A DNA stretch of 64,000 nucleotides from the NCBI GenBank assembly GCA_029747015.1, contig JAKOGI010000538.1, positions 279,001 to 343,000 on the forward strand, read 5' to 3'. The notes under the pieces are model-generated. The model did no database searches and was not told where the DNA came from. It saw nothing but the letters and a program-made list of their open reading frames with translations. Below, piece by piece: positions 47,130 to 59,673 of the stretch; position 1 is the stretch's first letter, and every line of letters begins with the position of its first letter. The position numbers and the translations under genes are program-made. This DNA comes from Carnegiea gigantea. Its lineage: Eukaryota; Streptophyta; Magnoliopsida; Caryophyllales; Cactaceae.

Positions 47130-49704
47130 ATGTCGTCATCTTACTCGTCTAGTGGTGACATCCGTGAGGGGCAAGCTAGCCCCCAATGGAGAATTGGCAC
47201 CCGCAATTCTCCAACGTCCTGGCCTTTATTGATGGCCGGGTGGTGGCTGGCATCCCCCGAAAGAATAAGTATAGGGAGCCGAAAACGATTTCCTATGCCG
47301 TTCACCTTTTTGAGCCGGGCACTCCCTCGTGGTCCAGCTGCGAGTACTCCTCCACCCCCAGCATTCTTAGCCCTAAGGTGGAGGTGACGTACCCTTGGGA
47401 GATCACCATAGCTAACTATGTGCCCGACTTCCAGGTTCGTAAGATGACGAAGACAAAGTCTGCTCCCCGTATCCAGTCACCGGACGAACTGCTAGCCGAG
47501 GGCACATTAGGTAATCCTTGCTCAGTTCCTCCTCAGTCAAACACAGAGGCCGAGGTGGCCTCCTCTAGTTCTAGCACTTCCTTTCGGTCGGGCTCACCCA
47601 GCTCTGCCTCTGGGCACTCTTCGAGGAGCTCGTCCTCAGAGGGGGCTTCAACAAGCTCCTCCACTGAATCATCATCAAGGCCGGGCGGTTCGATGCCTAA
47701 ACGAAATGGCCGCATGCCTCCAGTCACCGAGATCGTGGCCGAAGGGTCAGAGTTCCCCGGGGCTCCAACCTGCTTGGACCCACAGGACGGTCCGAGGAGC
47801 CACTTCTCTGACCCCCCTAAGGCCATCACCAAGCTTAAGAGGTCGGCCCTCGAGAAGTAGTACCTCTTACCCGGCGAGTACTCCTTCGTGATTCCCGAGC
47901 CAGATGCCACCGTGAATGAGCCGCCCGCCAAGTGTATAGCAGTATGCCGGGCAGCCCTCAACTATGGTCCCCATTTTCTCTTGTATCCCATAATCAGGGA
48001 GATTCTGAACAACTACGAGCTGGCACCTGCACAGATTGTGCCCACGTCCTGGTACAACATTTGTTCTTTCATTGCACCTTGTGAATTACGCGGCCTAACT
48101 TGCTCGGCTTAGGCATTTGGCCTGGTTCACATGGTCCAAAGGGCCCCCAAGGAGACTGGGGACTTGGGGTGGTACTGTTTCAACAATAGGCTGGGCTTCA
48201 TGACGGCTATTGAAAAGAAGTCAAAACTGAAGTATTGGAAGTACGACTTCCTCTTCCTATGCCGAGAATCAGGTTGGGGCGATGTTCCTGATTAGAATGA
48301 GCAAAAACCGGTTTAGAACCCCTTCGAGGAACCCACGACTGAGGAATGACGAACTGCCCTTACTTTATGTTCTATATACGCGAGGACGATAGGCCTCGGC
48401 CCATCCCTAAGCTCATAACTCAAGCAATTAAGTCGGTGAAGGGGCCCGAGAAGAGAAGAAGCAAGTCTAGCGGCCGAGAGCTGTTAAACTGGCTCCCTAG
48501 ACTAAAGTCTTTTGCTAACGACTTCTTTCTCACCGCGGTCGGCCTTCTGATTCTTAAGAACTTCACCAAGGGTACTTAGTCGTCCCCATACTGGCCTGTT
48601 TTATGTTTGGTGCTGACCTAACTTCCTGTTTGTTTTATGCAGATCAAGTGAAGGCTCGACTGATGGTTTTCGAGACTAGGGATGCCACTCCCGAACAATG
48701 GCGACCGCTGCTGAGCGTAAGCAGGAGGAAGAGAGGCAGCTCCTTGTTGTCCAGCAGGCCAAAAAGGTGTGGTATACAACGTTATGCGCCCTTCCTCCCT
48801 GAATTTCTCTTGGGACATAGACTTAAACTTTTTCTTGCAGGTGCCCTCCCTTGTACCTCACGGGCAGAGTCCCGCTGTGAGCTTGCCGGTCTGCAAGAAG
48901 TAGAGGATCGAGGGACACCCTGGTGAGACCGGGGCATCCGTTCCATCACAGGTGGGGGAGGCGAGGGCCGACCGGCCATCTGCTCACCAATTGGAGAGCC
49001 GGTCGTCAGGGGAGCGGACCCCTGCCAGGCAGGCGCACCAAACTCCTTCCAAAGGTGTAGGAGCGGTGACTCCAGTTGTCAGCGACGCCTTCTCACTCAC
49101 CCCGCGGCCCTCCGCCAACTTCATCAAGGCGCACCCGAGCGTCAGGTTCTCTCTTGTCCAGGATATCGTCAAATCCTGGGACTTGGCGGCACTTGGGGCT
49201 TCGGACCCTCTAAAGGTCTCGGAGGAGATGGCCATGGCTGATGTCTTTACCAAAGGGGTAAAGGCCGGTGTAGAGTGCCGGCTGCTGGAGGGGCTCGTCT
49301 CTCGATATCAGAGACGTTGTGAGAGGCTACAGGTGAACCTAGAGGGTTGCGACACTGAAAAGAAAGAGATACAGCGTCAGCTGGAGAAGGCCACGGCTGA
49401 TGCGGTCCAAGCCAAGGAGTAGGGCTACTAGCAAGGCCGCTCTGACGCCCTCGGATACCTCCGTAAGGTCGTGCTAACCCTTGCAGGCGAATTTACGGAC
49501 GACCAGTATTGTGAGGCCTGCCTGCACTTTGTGGACAAGCGTGAGCGAGCCGCTGCAGAGGTCCGCGATCCTGAGGAGGAGAAGTTTATACCTCCTTCGT
49601 CCGAGGGTGAGGCTGCTGAGGACGAGGCCACCAATCCTTTAGAAGCTGAGGCCAGTGCGTCCGAGGAGGAAGAGCGCGAGGATGGTGGAAAACCCGATGT
49701 GTAG
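47130..49704 (+). pseudogene. Opposite-strand unit c: 'putative gypsy type transposon'-like spliced gene, broken
   Basis: The plus-strand gene is antisense to gag-pol. A 224-codon frame (47,186-47,860) begins MENWHPQFSNVLAFIDGR and has a Ser-rich acidic middle. It continues in frame past a stop at 47,858 into YLLPGEYSFVIPEPD, CRAALNYGPHFLLYPIIREIL and YELAPAQIVPTSWYNI, then GLVHMVQ, GWYCFNN and YWKYDFLFLC. This order resembles the plant domain found in 'putative gypsy type transposon' proteins (PF04195-like). Two short introns fit GT-AG rules: 48,572-48,642 and 48,767-48,840. The C-terminus (48,952-49,422) has a helical stretch (LEGLVSRYQRRCERLQVNLEG...) and then an acidic tail ending at 49,704. 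Several stops and shifts show decay. Role unknown. Confidence 0.68.
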
Positions 49705-49912
49705 TCCCCATCCCCCTGTTTTGTTTATGCTTGTTTTCACTTTTTCTGTTTCGGTAATGGCTGTAAAGAGTTGTGTTTTGTCTTGTTTCATACTTAATGA
49801 AAGAATGTTCCCTTCTTTTCACCGTTCTGCCATGTTCGCCTTTATATTTCCCACTTGTTCTTTCGTTTGCACTTGCACTTCATTCTTCTTTCATCCTCAT
49901 GATAGCGACCCC

Positions 49913-50165
49913 TAAACGAAAGAGCAAGAGACCGTGCTCGAGGACCCGTAGCCCCCAATGGGGCTCAAAGTTTGGCGACCGTCCCTGGGGCCGTGCTCAG
50001 GGACCTTTACCCCGTAGAGGGGCTAGGAGTGTAGCGACCAGCCACAAGGCCGTGCTTAAGGACCCTTAGCCTGCAGAGGGGCTAAGAGTGGAGTGACCGG
50101 CCATAAGGCCGTGCTCAAGGACCCTTATCCCGCAGAGGGGCTAGGAGCGTAGTGACCGCGCTCAA
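49913..50165. repeat. 59-60 bp minisatellite array 2, about 4 units
   Basis: Same unit as array 1 (GGCCGTGCTCAAGGACCCTT, then an AGCCC..GGGGCTA dyad). It begins about 210 bp past the stop of unit c and ends beside the integrase tail at 50,223. The array is short and diverged. Confidence 0.9.
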
Positions 50166-50222
50166 ATTGAAGCAAGAGGTATGCAGGTGTGCAAAGAGTG
50201 GCCGCCCAGGTCTAGATATTCA

Positions 50223-51420
50223 TTACGGAGAGTGCAGTGGGTACATGTCAGAGGAAAAAAGAAAAGAACAAATGTAGGCCAAAATGTGATATTTCCTTAG
50301 ATTGCTGCTATGCCAGGCCCGCGAGATGGGGGCACCCTGGAGGGTCTCCAATTGATATGTGTCGGGGTGGATCTGCGAGGTGGCCTTGTAGGAACCTTCC
50401 CAGTTGGCAGTTAATTTGCCGTGCCCCCCTGCTCGAGCAACAGCCTCCGTCCGCCCAAGAATGAGGTCGCCGACCTGGATAGGTTGAATCTTCACTGTGC
50501 GATTGTGTACCCGCACGATGTGAAGTTTGTAGAGAGCCTCGTGAAGAAGGGCATCACTGCGAATGGAGGGGAGGAGGTCAAAGGTTTCACATAGTGCTGC
50601 GTTATTTAATGCCTCTTGGAAAGTTGTCAACCGATGAGTGTGGAGGGCCACTTCGACGGCAAGACCGCCTCGGAACCGTAGGTGAGCAAGAATGGAGTTT
50701 CTCTTATAGCAGTCTTCTCTGTGGTGCGGAGGTACCATAGGATGCCATGCAGCTCGTCCACCTCTTTGCCTTTAGCGTGGTCGAGCTTTTTCTATAAACC
50801 GTGGAGGATGCATTTGTTGACCGCCTCAGCCTGGCCGTTAGTTTGGGGATGCGCCACTGCCGTGAAGCGACACGGCCGTGAAGCGTGCTTAGCAGCCCAA
50901 ATTATTGAGGTAGTCCGTGAGCTTACTAGTGTCAAACTGCCGACTGTTGTCGAAGACTATGGTGCGAGGGATGCCAAATCGGGTGATGATGTTGCGCCAT
51001 ATAAATTTACGCACCTCAGCGGTGGTTATGGATGCGACGACCTCGGCTTCGATCCACTTGGTGAAGTAGTCCACAGCCACAAAGAGGTACTTGTGTTGGC
51101 CTGAAGCCTTGGGACAAGGGTCGAGGATGTCCATTCCCCATGTCGCAAATGGGAGGGGACTAACTATCGGTGTCATGGTGGTGGAGGGGGCTCGTTGAAT
51201 GGGTGCGAACTTTTGACACTTGCCACAAGTCTGCACCAGCGTCATTGCGCCCTCTCGCAAACTGGGCCAATAGTAGCTGGTTCGTATGGCCCAATGGCTA
51301 GCACACGGCCTCCTGTATGCAAGCTGCAAATACCTTCATGCAGTTCTTCCAATATCCATTTTACCTCCGCCGGGGTTACGCACCGTAGAAGAGGGCGGTG
51401 AAAGATTACTTATAAGGAAT
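50223..51420 (-). pseudogene. Tat-like integrase, broken
   Basis: The piece at 50,889-51,329 reads YYWPSLREGAM, CGKCQKFA (zinc-binding Cys pair), then WGMDILDP and VDYFTKWIEAE (first Asp present), and VFDNSRQFD (second Asp present). After a shift, 50,223-50,738 carries the C-terminal part: RSDALLHEALYKLHI, VQVGDLILGR-like sequence and WEGSYKAT...YQLETL, the usual GPY/F-type end. It inserts cDNA into the genome in living relatives. Confidence 0.87.
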
Positions 51421-51699
51421 TCCCTTGTATAAGATGAACCAATTCGTCCTCTTCTTTACTTTCTCAGCCTCCTTGAGGTCCGCGAGCAATGTTCCGTCAG
51501 TGAGATACGCGCGAGTAGGCTCCATCCATGTGGGGCTTCTGTCTAGCCATAGCATCTCATGCAAGTCGATGCTCCTTTCTATTAAAGTCTACTACTGGAT
51601 GTTCTTGGGCTTCCCGTCATCAGAAGAGCTTGCCAATTTGGACAGGGCGTCTGCCTGTCGGTACTGCGAACGCGGAATGTGTACGATGAAGAAACGTTT

Positions 51700-52311
51700 T
51701 AAGAACCTGGCAGCCTCGCGAACTCACCGGACGTACGCGGCCATGACCTCGTCCTTCACCTCATACGTCCCATTAGGTTGGCTGACGACGAGTTGGGAAT
51801 CAGAGAAGGCTTGGACGTAGTCAGCACCCGCGGTGTAGCAGAGCTCAATCCCCGCGACGAGAGCTTTATACTCGGCGTCGTTGTTAGACACTTTGAACAT
51901 GAACTTGAGGGTGTGGTCATACTATGCCCTAGTGGGACTCTCAATGATGAGGCCGGCTCCACTGGCGTCTTTAGTGGACGAGCCATCCACATGCAAGTTC
52001 CAAGGCCATGGTTGGGAATCCTTTTCAGCTAGGGCTGTGCTCTCGGCTAAAAAGTCAGCTAATGCATGGGCCTTGATGGTCCGCTGTGGTTTGAAGGCAA
52101 GATCATAACGGAAAAGCTCCACAGCCTACTTTAAGATACGTCCCGAAGCATCCAATTTCTGCAGGACGTTCCTTAGGGGTTGGTCGATTAAGACTAAGAT
52201 CTTAGAGGCTTCGAAGTAAGGCCTTAGCTTTCGATTAGCCATTACCAAGGCGTACGCAAATTTCTCGATGAGGGAGAAGTTCATTTCTACGCCTGCCAAG
52301 GCGTGGCTTAC
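51700..52311 (-). pseudogene. Tat-like RNase H end and second (archaeal-type-like) RNase H, broken
   Basis: The segment 51,922-52,122 reads FRYDLAFKPQRTIKAHALADFLAE, the end of the retroviral-type RNase H and connection, then WNLHVDGSSTKDASGAG. The latter is a fresh catalytic DGS start, as in the extra RNase H of Tat elements. NNDAEYKALVAGI follows near 51,860-51,890 and FSDSQLVV near 51,800, with D-E-D residues recognisable. A single stop after SPTRA separates the halves. Confidence 0.82.
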
Positions 52312-53250
52312 TTAATATGCTGGTATCTGCTCCCTTGCTTGCTCGGCCACAAGGACAGCACTGACCGCATGCTCTGACACAGCTAAATATAACACCACAA
52401 CTTCTCCTTCTGTAGGACTGGCAACCTTGGGCAGCTGAGCCAAGTACGTCTTCAAAGCCTGGAAAGCCTCATCCACCTGCTCATCCAAATTGAAATTGTT
52501 CCGATGGCGCAGGACAAGGAAGAAGGGCTGGCACTTGTCCGCGAAATGAGACATGAACTGACCAAGAGTCGCTATGCAACCCGTAAGGCACTGCACCTCT
52601 CGCACGTTTCGGAGCGCTTTCATGTCCAGGATGACCTGGATTTTGTCATGATTTGCCTCTATCCCGCGGTGGCTAATCATGAAACCGAGGAATTTTCCTG
52701 ACCGAACCCCGAAAACACACTGCTTCGGGTTGAGCTTCATGTTGAATGCACGGAGTATCTCAAACATCTTCTGCAGATCGTTGCTGTGATCTTCTTCAGC
52801 TTTACTCTTCACTATCATGTCGTCGGCATATACTTCCATTGTTTGTTTGATGTGAGGCTCGAATAGTTTGTTGACCAGGCGCTGAAAGGTTGCCCCAACG
52901 TTCTTTAGGCCGAAGGGCATCACTTTGTAACAGTGGAGGTTGCGGTCCGTGATGAACGCCATCTTTTCTTGGTCTTCGGGGCAGAGGGGTATCTGGTGAT
53001 ACCCGGAGAATGTGTCCATAAAGCTCAACAGGGCATGGCCGGCCGTGGTGTCCACCAGCTTATCGATCTAAGGCAAGGGGTAGCTATCCTTTGGGCAGGC
53101 CTTGTTTAGGTCTGTGAAGTACACGCACATCCTCCAAGTCCCATTTGGCTTCTTGACCAACATCACATTCGAGATCCACTCGGGGTAGTGACATTCTCGA
53201 ATGAAACTAGCCTCTAGCAACTTCTAAACCTCAGCGCTAGCTGCGGCTAC
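52312..53250 (-). pseudogene. Tat-like reverse transcriptase, largely open
   Basis: An upstream, shifted piece near 53,090-53,200 gives LVKKPNGTW and LNKACPKDSYPLP. A 247-codon open stretch (52,312-53,055) carries FMDTFSGYHQI, MPFGLKNVGATFQRLVN and the intact catalytic YADDMIVKS near 52,820-52,835. FLGFMISHRGIEANHDKI and the start of RNase H (VVVLYLAVSEHAVSAVLV) follow. This is the best preserved part of the element, but it lacks a continuous start. Confidence 0.9.
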
Positions 53251-53654
53251 CCGCTCGGGGCCCACATGGCACTTCTTTTGAACAACTGGTTTGTTCCGAG
53301 GATCGGCATTTAAGCAGTGCTCCATCACAGTTGGGGCGATGCCGGGCATCTCCTCTTGTCTAAAGGCGAAAACATCCTTGTATTCTCACAGGAGGAAAAC
53401 TAGTGATTGCCGGCCATCGGCAGCGATGTCGCGTCTGAGCGGTACGGTACGCTCCGGTCGTCCTTCCTCAAGCGATAGGTATTCCACCGCATCTGCGACT
53501 TCTGGTCGGGGTCGCGGGGGCTCGAAAGAAGCGAAGGTGTGGATTAACAAAGCCTCTGGGACCAGAATGGCCAGCCTTGCCTTTGCCCGCTTCTCCATCC
53601 AGGGTGGTCTCGTGGTCCCACGTTCTCTGGTCCATTCTATGGAGGGTTTTATGC

Positions 53655-54150
53655 TCACCAGGTAGCATTTCCAGCCGTCCGCTGGTCCCCACGGAGCTCC
53701 CCGATGTTTCCGTCTTCCCTTTTGAATTGAAGCTGGAGTAGGTATGGGGCCACAACGGCATTCACTCTGTGGAGGGTTGGCCGCTTAATAATTACATTGT
53801 AGGCCGTGGGTACGTCAACTAGTAGAAAGTCAACCTCAAGGCTTTCGAACTTGTTCTTGTCGTCAAAGCGCACTGGGAGGCGAATCATTCCCGTGAGATT
53901 AACTTCCTACCCTTCGAAGCCTAGGATAGGATTTGCCATGGGGACGAGGTCGCGCCCTGGGTGCGCGAGCCTCTTCAGGCAATCCCAAGTTATAATATCC
54001 ACGGAGCTGCCCGCGTCGATCAGGATTCGCCGCACAATCGCACTGGCGATCTTCATCTCGACCACCAGAGGGTTGTTATGAGCGGAAACAAACCGCGGGG
54101 CGTCTTTTCCCCCGAATACCATCGTGGCGCCGTTACGCAGGATCCCTGCT
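53655..54150 (-). pseudogene. Tat-like aspartic protease region, broken
   Basis: The minus-strand frame from 54,122 reads LIDAGSSVDII near 54,010-54,035, with D-A-G in place of the usual D-G/S-G, so the active Asp remains. A stop follows at 53,907. The next open piece (53,655-53,888) has FLLVDVPTAYNVIIKRPTLH, the LP.Y....GR..L substrate-loop region of the family. It lies between the gag tail and RT as expected. Confidence 0.85.
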
Positions 54151-55942
54151 CCACGGTGAGCAATTTCTGTGCGCTTCTAGGTTGGGCTTTCCACGCCGAC
54201 CGAGTTATTTCCTTCACATAGCCACCCGCTATGATGGCCACGGCTTCCGTGGAACATTCCTCATACCGCAGCGGGGGTGGAGCAGGTGTCTGTTCTTGTC
54301 GAAGGAATCGTGGGCCCCTTTTCAAAAATCGATCAATTTGCCCCTTATCTACTAGCTCATGAAGGGCTTTTTTCAATTCTCGACATTCGGTCGTGGTATG
54401 CCCGCTCTGCTTGTGGAATTCACAATACTTTCGGGCATTCTGAGATCTGGGGGTGCGGTCATAAGAGGCGATCGATGCAGCATCGGATGTCCCTTAACAT
54501 CCATGAGGATGCTCCTTACGTCGGTGGTGAATCGAGGGTCAGGTGCCTCAAACTGCGATCTCCTATCCCGAGGGGCAGGATTCCTTTCGCTACGATTAAA
54601 GCCCCTATTCCCAGGGGCCTTCATTTTCTTCGGGGTGTTTGAGCTGTCGGCATCAATCTCAGTGGCCTGGATGAAGTCCGCGGCCTTCCTCAAGGTCTCC
54701 GCCAGTGTTGTCTCCTTTGCTCTGTCAGAGATAACTTGAAGCGGCCATTCATAAGGCTATTCAAGAAAGAAGTGTATGCTACCCCATCTTCCAGGTCAGG
54801 AATTGGCACCGCTTCTTGATGGAAGCGTTTGATGAACTCAGCGAGGGACTCCTGCAGCTCCTACTTGGTCTTCGACAAGTGGATGCTAGTTCGCCTATCC
54901 TTGCAACTAGCAATGAACTGGCTGATGAACTTATCGGCCAGGTCTTGGAAGCAGGTTATGCTTCCCGGGGTGAGACTGTTGAACCAAGACTGCGCCACTC
55001 CCTTTAAGGTGGCAGGGAAGTAGCGACAACAGAACGCGTCATCCACATCTTGCCCATACATCTGGGCTTTGTAAACTCTCAGGTGCTCTTTCGGGTCCGT
55101 GGTCCCATCGTAGAAATCTATAGTTGGCATCTTGACCTTCCCGTAGCGCGGTGTGTTGATGATCTCGGCACTAAACAGGGTCAAGAAGGGAAGCACGGTT
55201 AGCCGAGCGGCTGTCCCAGACACCTTGATGGGGGTGTCAGGGTGCGTTCAACCTCGACCACTGAGGGACTCCTCTCCCTGCCGTGCCGTGGTATCCTGGG
55301 GGGAGAGCGGTCCATCTAGTGCAGCTCCTGCCCGCGCGTCCCCCTTGGAGGCGGGCTTCGAGTACCGATGCGGTGGGCGCGACGCTCCGGACTGGGGCGA
55401 CACCTGCTTGAGTTCTCTCCCCTCGGTCGAGAAGTCTGTTCCTGTTCCTTGAGCCAAGCGCTCTGCCTGGAGTGTGTTGCGTAGTGGGTAGAGGCAGTTA
55501 CCGAGACCGCAGTTGTCCCTCGCGCAGATCGACCGATAGGTTCCACCGCCGCACGCCCCACTTGCCACCCGGTGGGAAGCCGATCGCTCCTATCTGACCA
55601 TGCTACCTCACGGCTACGCTCCATGGGGCGAAGGGACGGCATCCCTTCCGACCGGTGGGAGGGTTCCCCTTCATGGACCGGCTTAGCCAAGCCTGCCACC
55701 TCCATGGCTCTCTTAACTTGTTCAGAAACTTGACGCGTGATGGCGTCGGCCATAGTGGACATGAGGTTCTTTAGTGCACCCACCGTAACATACGCCTCAC
55801 GCTCCAGAGCTGATGTCCTAGCCGCTCAAGGGCTCGCCCGGGAGCTCTCGGAAGCATCCTCAACCATGGGTGGCGCAGAGGTGTCAAGGGTCGAGGCCTT
55901 ATCCCTGTGAGTTCGTGCACGAGTTGTTTCGCTTACCCCCAT
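54053..55942 (-). pseudogene. Tat-like gag, broken
   Basis: It starts at an ATG at 55,942, 14 bp inside the primer-binding site. An in-frame stop at 55,826 interrupts it, then the same frame continues (KNLMSTMADAITRQVSEQVK) to 55,316. After a shift, the capsid block at 54,861-55,223 reads YDGTTDPKEHLRVYKAQM, WFNSLTPGSITCFQDL and FISQF, classic for Retrotrans_gag, and then stops in frame. The C-terminal knuckle near 54,390-54,425 has spacing C-X2-H-X4-H-X4-C (YCEFHKQSGHTTTEC). LKKALHELVDKGQIDRFL and ECSTEAVAIIAGGY follow at 54,190-54,376. Capsid of the virus-like particle in the living relative; non-functional here. Confidence 0.88.
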
Positions 55943-55955
55943 CACTACTGTCGGC

Positions 55956-55973
55956 TCCCCACAGACGGCGCCA
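55956..55973 (-). other. Primer-binding site of the Tat-like element
   Basis: Three bases inside the 5' LTR the minus strand reads TGGCGCCGTCTGTGGGGA. It begins TGG, as expected for pairing with the CCA end of a tRNA. I do not assign the tRNA with certainty. It fixes the direction of the element. Confidence 0.85.
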
Positions 55974-55976
55974 ATC

Positions 55977-56757
<781 letters not shown>

Positions 56758-59009
56758 ATTCATCCCCAATGCTTTTTGCATATCTGCGTATTTGTTTGCT
56801 TATTATTGTTTTGTTTGATTTGTGCTTGCATACAATTAGGATCTTCAGAGTTTCCGTTGCTTCTAATTTGTTCAGTTCTATGATGTTGTTAAATTATTCT
56901 GTTTGGATCTCCAAATATTAAAAGTTTATGGTTGTTATCTGCAGTTAACGTCCTCAAGGGATAGATAGGGAAACAAGAAATGCAATCTAAAGAATAAACC
57001 AATGAGAAGAAATCAAAGAGCATTAGCTGCAACCATAGAAGTGGTACAATTTGCATTTGGTTGAAGTGGATTAGCACATAGGTGATATTTAAGTGTCAAA
57101 AATGAGTTATTAAACCTATATAAATTGGTATTGGGGTTGACTATTGGTTGTTGAATGTCAAAACTTGTAAAGAAACCATCTTTGCAGTAATACAGATCCT
57201 TTAGTATCCTGAAACAATCAAAGGGGTAAAAATGCAAGCTTTCTTTTTTGGAGTCAGCAATTGTTTGCCATAACATGAATTTTGAATTGGCTGTGGTAGT
57301 TTCGTTTTGAGGATAATAAATAATCCTATTAAGATAGACACTAGATTACGGGTTTTGTATACGTGCGCATTTTTCATTTATTTTCCTTCTCTCTTCATTG
57401 TGTTTTAATTTAATTTTGATTGTATAACTATCATAGTTTTTAATTTTCTTTAATAGTACGAGGGATTATGTATTTTATTCATGATAGCAAGTTGATGAGG
57501 GTTTGGCGTCATTTCATTGAATTTATATTATCTTACATAGTATATAGAGTATCTGGAAGTTGTATTGCTTGAAATTTCATATTTCCTAACAGTATTTCTT
57601 ATTTCTAGTTTTGACCGTGTTATTTAAATTGTGTACTTTTTCATTATGCTCTTTCATTTTTACATTAGTACATGTTTATATTAACATTCAGTATCACTCC
57701 ATCTATAATGTCTTATCCCTTGTTCTCTTTTTCAAACCCAACATAGACTTTTCTTGTTTTCCTTTTTTCCTTTGGCTATTAGTACAAAATGATTTCTTTG
57801 CATCTTTTGGATGACATTTTTTTCTTTTTTGTTTGTTTTGAGAGTAAGAAAAAAATATTAATTAAACGTATAATTGTTAAATGATTTAGATTGCTTAAAT
57901 CTTGACTTTGCCTTTTGTCCGAAAGAGCACATAGACAAATAGTGCTTCTATCAACTTGAACTCTTCAAATTTCCCATCCAAATAGCTCATAAGCTCACTA
58001 TCTAGCTGAACTCACGCCTTATTAAGCTTCTACATTGAGATGATTCTAATTGATTTTTACACGCATGCCTTGTCAATTTGAGTAACTTCATGACTTAAAC
58101 TGGCTAACATGTGACTTATTCTTAACGTGCAACAACTAATTTCATATAGAATCAAACATATGAGCATACGTCATCAATTATCACGTGTTACCATCTAAAT
58201 AATTAAAGTACATATGTCGCAAATTAATATATCTTTTCACAAAACTTAAAAATTAAAAACACAAGGTTAGAAAATTATTATAAACAGAATTTGACTCCAT
58301 TGTCTTCTCTCCACTTCTCCTTGAGGACTCAGTAAAAGTGCAAGCTTCATTGGTTTATTTACATACATACATTTAGATTGCTTAAATAAAGCATGCAATA
58401 TCACGAATATCCGTCAAATGGGCACAACATTAAGTAAAGCATGCAAAAATCAAAATATCACCCTTATTAACACATATATTAATTAAGAGAATATCACGAA
58501 TGCATCATAATTGATTATAATTCTAAACGTTTATGGTTCATTTAGCAAGGGTCACCTCCAACTCTTGGAAGGTTGGCTGACGTTTCACCCAATCTTTACC
58601 TTTTTCACCTCTATAGCATTAAACTTCAGTGGATCCATAGAAGAACGTTGTAATATTTTAAGCTACTTGTTGATATTTTAAACAAAAAACCTAGAGAAAC
58701 ACATAGAAGATCACATTCTATGCGTCAAATAGGAATGATGGAATAAGGCTATTGCACAAGCACATATAACTTATTCTACCTTTGTAATATTTTGAACTAC
58801 TTGGTCATTCTTTTATTATTATCCGTCAAAGGGTCACAAGTCACAACGTTTATTGTTCATTAAGTGAGTGAACAAAATCGAAACAGGAACCTAATTAACA
58901 AATATATTAATGAACACAATATAATGAAATTATGATAATTGATCATAAATCTCAATGGTTAATAATTGATCAAAATGCACTCTCTAATTACAATCTGTAC
59001 AATATTTCA
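56758..59009. other. AT-rich non-coding region
   Basis: No gene, element end or long repeat recognised on either strand. Short ORFs (56,889, 57,013, 57,611) have no motif. ATATCACGAAT and nearby words recur around 58,400-58,500 and 58,920, perhaps a very old local duplication. Confidence 0.45.
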
Positions 59010-59620
59010 CTACCCGACAAGAAGACGAGATATATTTGAGACTAATATGGATGGGTTGTTGTCAACATGATGATCATATCCATTGTTAGGGCAAACTACT
59101 CGAACTGAAACACCAAAAAGGAACCCCCCCAACTGGAAGGCATGCTCCACAGGAGTCAACCCTCCCAAATTACAAAACATAGTAATAAATCTACTAAATA
59201 CCCGTGCAGTCACCAAACTATTAGACCCTGCTTGGTGTGCTCTCCCCACACGGCTATCCCCAACCACGGCGGCCTGCCAGTTTCTCATGCCCTAAATATT
59301 TTGGATTCCCGAGCATATGTCTATGGGCCCTAGCCATGGACTTGATGTCAAAGAGCCTACCAAACCACCTCTCAACTAGATTAACAAAATCAACCAATGA
59401 CTCCGGCAGTGGCCGCCCAGTGAAGAGAGGAACCAATTGAGTCAGGTCATATAAACCAAGCAAAGTGACCCACCTAGCCTCCCCGTGGAACTCTTGCACC
59501 ACCACTTTAAACCTCTCGTCAAAAACCATGTGGGGCACACCATGCCTCATCTAGGGCACCTTCGCGAATTTAACGTCCCCATATTAACCGCGAAGACAAT
59601 TCACATAAGCCACCACCATA
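59010..59620 (-). pseudogene. CAF1-type deadenylase gene fragment, broken
   Basis: On the minus strand 59,254-59,550 reads WVTLLGLYDLTQL...GRPLPESLVDFVNLVERWFGRLFDIK. After a frameshift near 59,270, 59,010-59,288 reads VGRAHQAGSNSLVTARVFSRF. These match the C-terminal half of CCR4-associated factor 1 (Pop2/CAF1), the exonuclease of the CCR4-NOT complex that shortens mRNA poly(A) tails: WVTFH..YD, LP......F, YD.K, and the catalytic-region AHQAGSDSLLT. The Asp of GSDSLLT is Asn here. The N-terminal catalytic half is missing; an LTR element begins at about 59,674 on that side. The end at 59,010 is close to a normal CAF1 C-terminus. This is probably a truncated gene copy rather than an active gene. 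Confidence 0.62.
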
Positions 59621-59673
59621 TCGCCACAAACAAGGTTGAACTACTAGGTCCCAGCTATGTGGCACGTAACACT

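Noticed and set aside
48618..49253. Minus-strand ORFs opposite unit c
   Set aside because: They are mirror frames of the plus-strand gene in GC-rich DNA and have no motif of their own.
55153..55568. Opposite-strand and alternate-frame ORFs over the Tat-like gag
   Set aside because: Shadows of the gag reading frame; no independent start context or motif.
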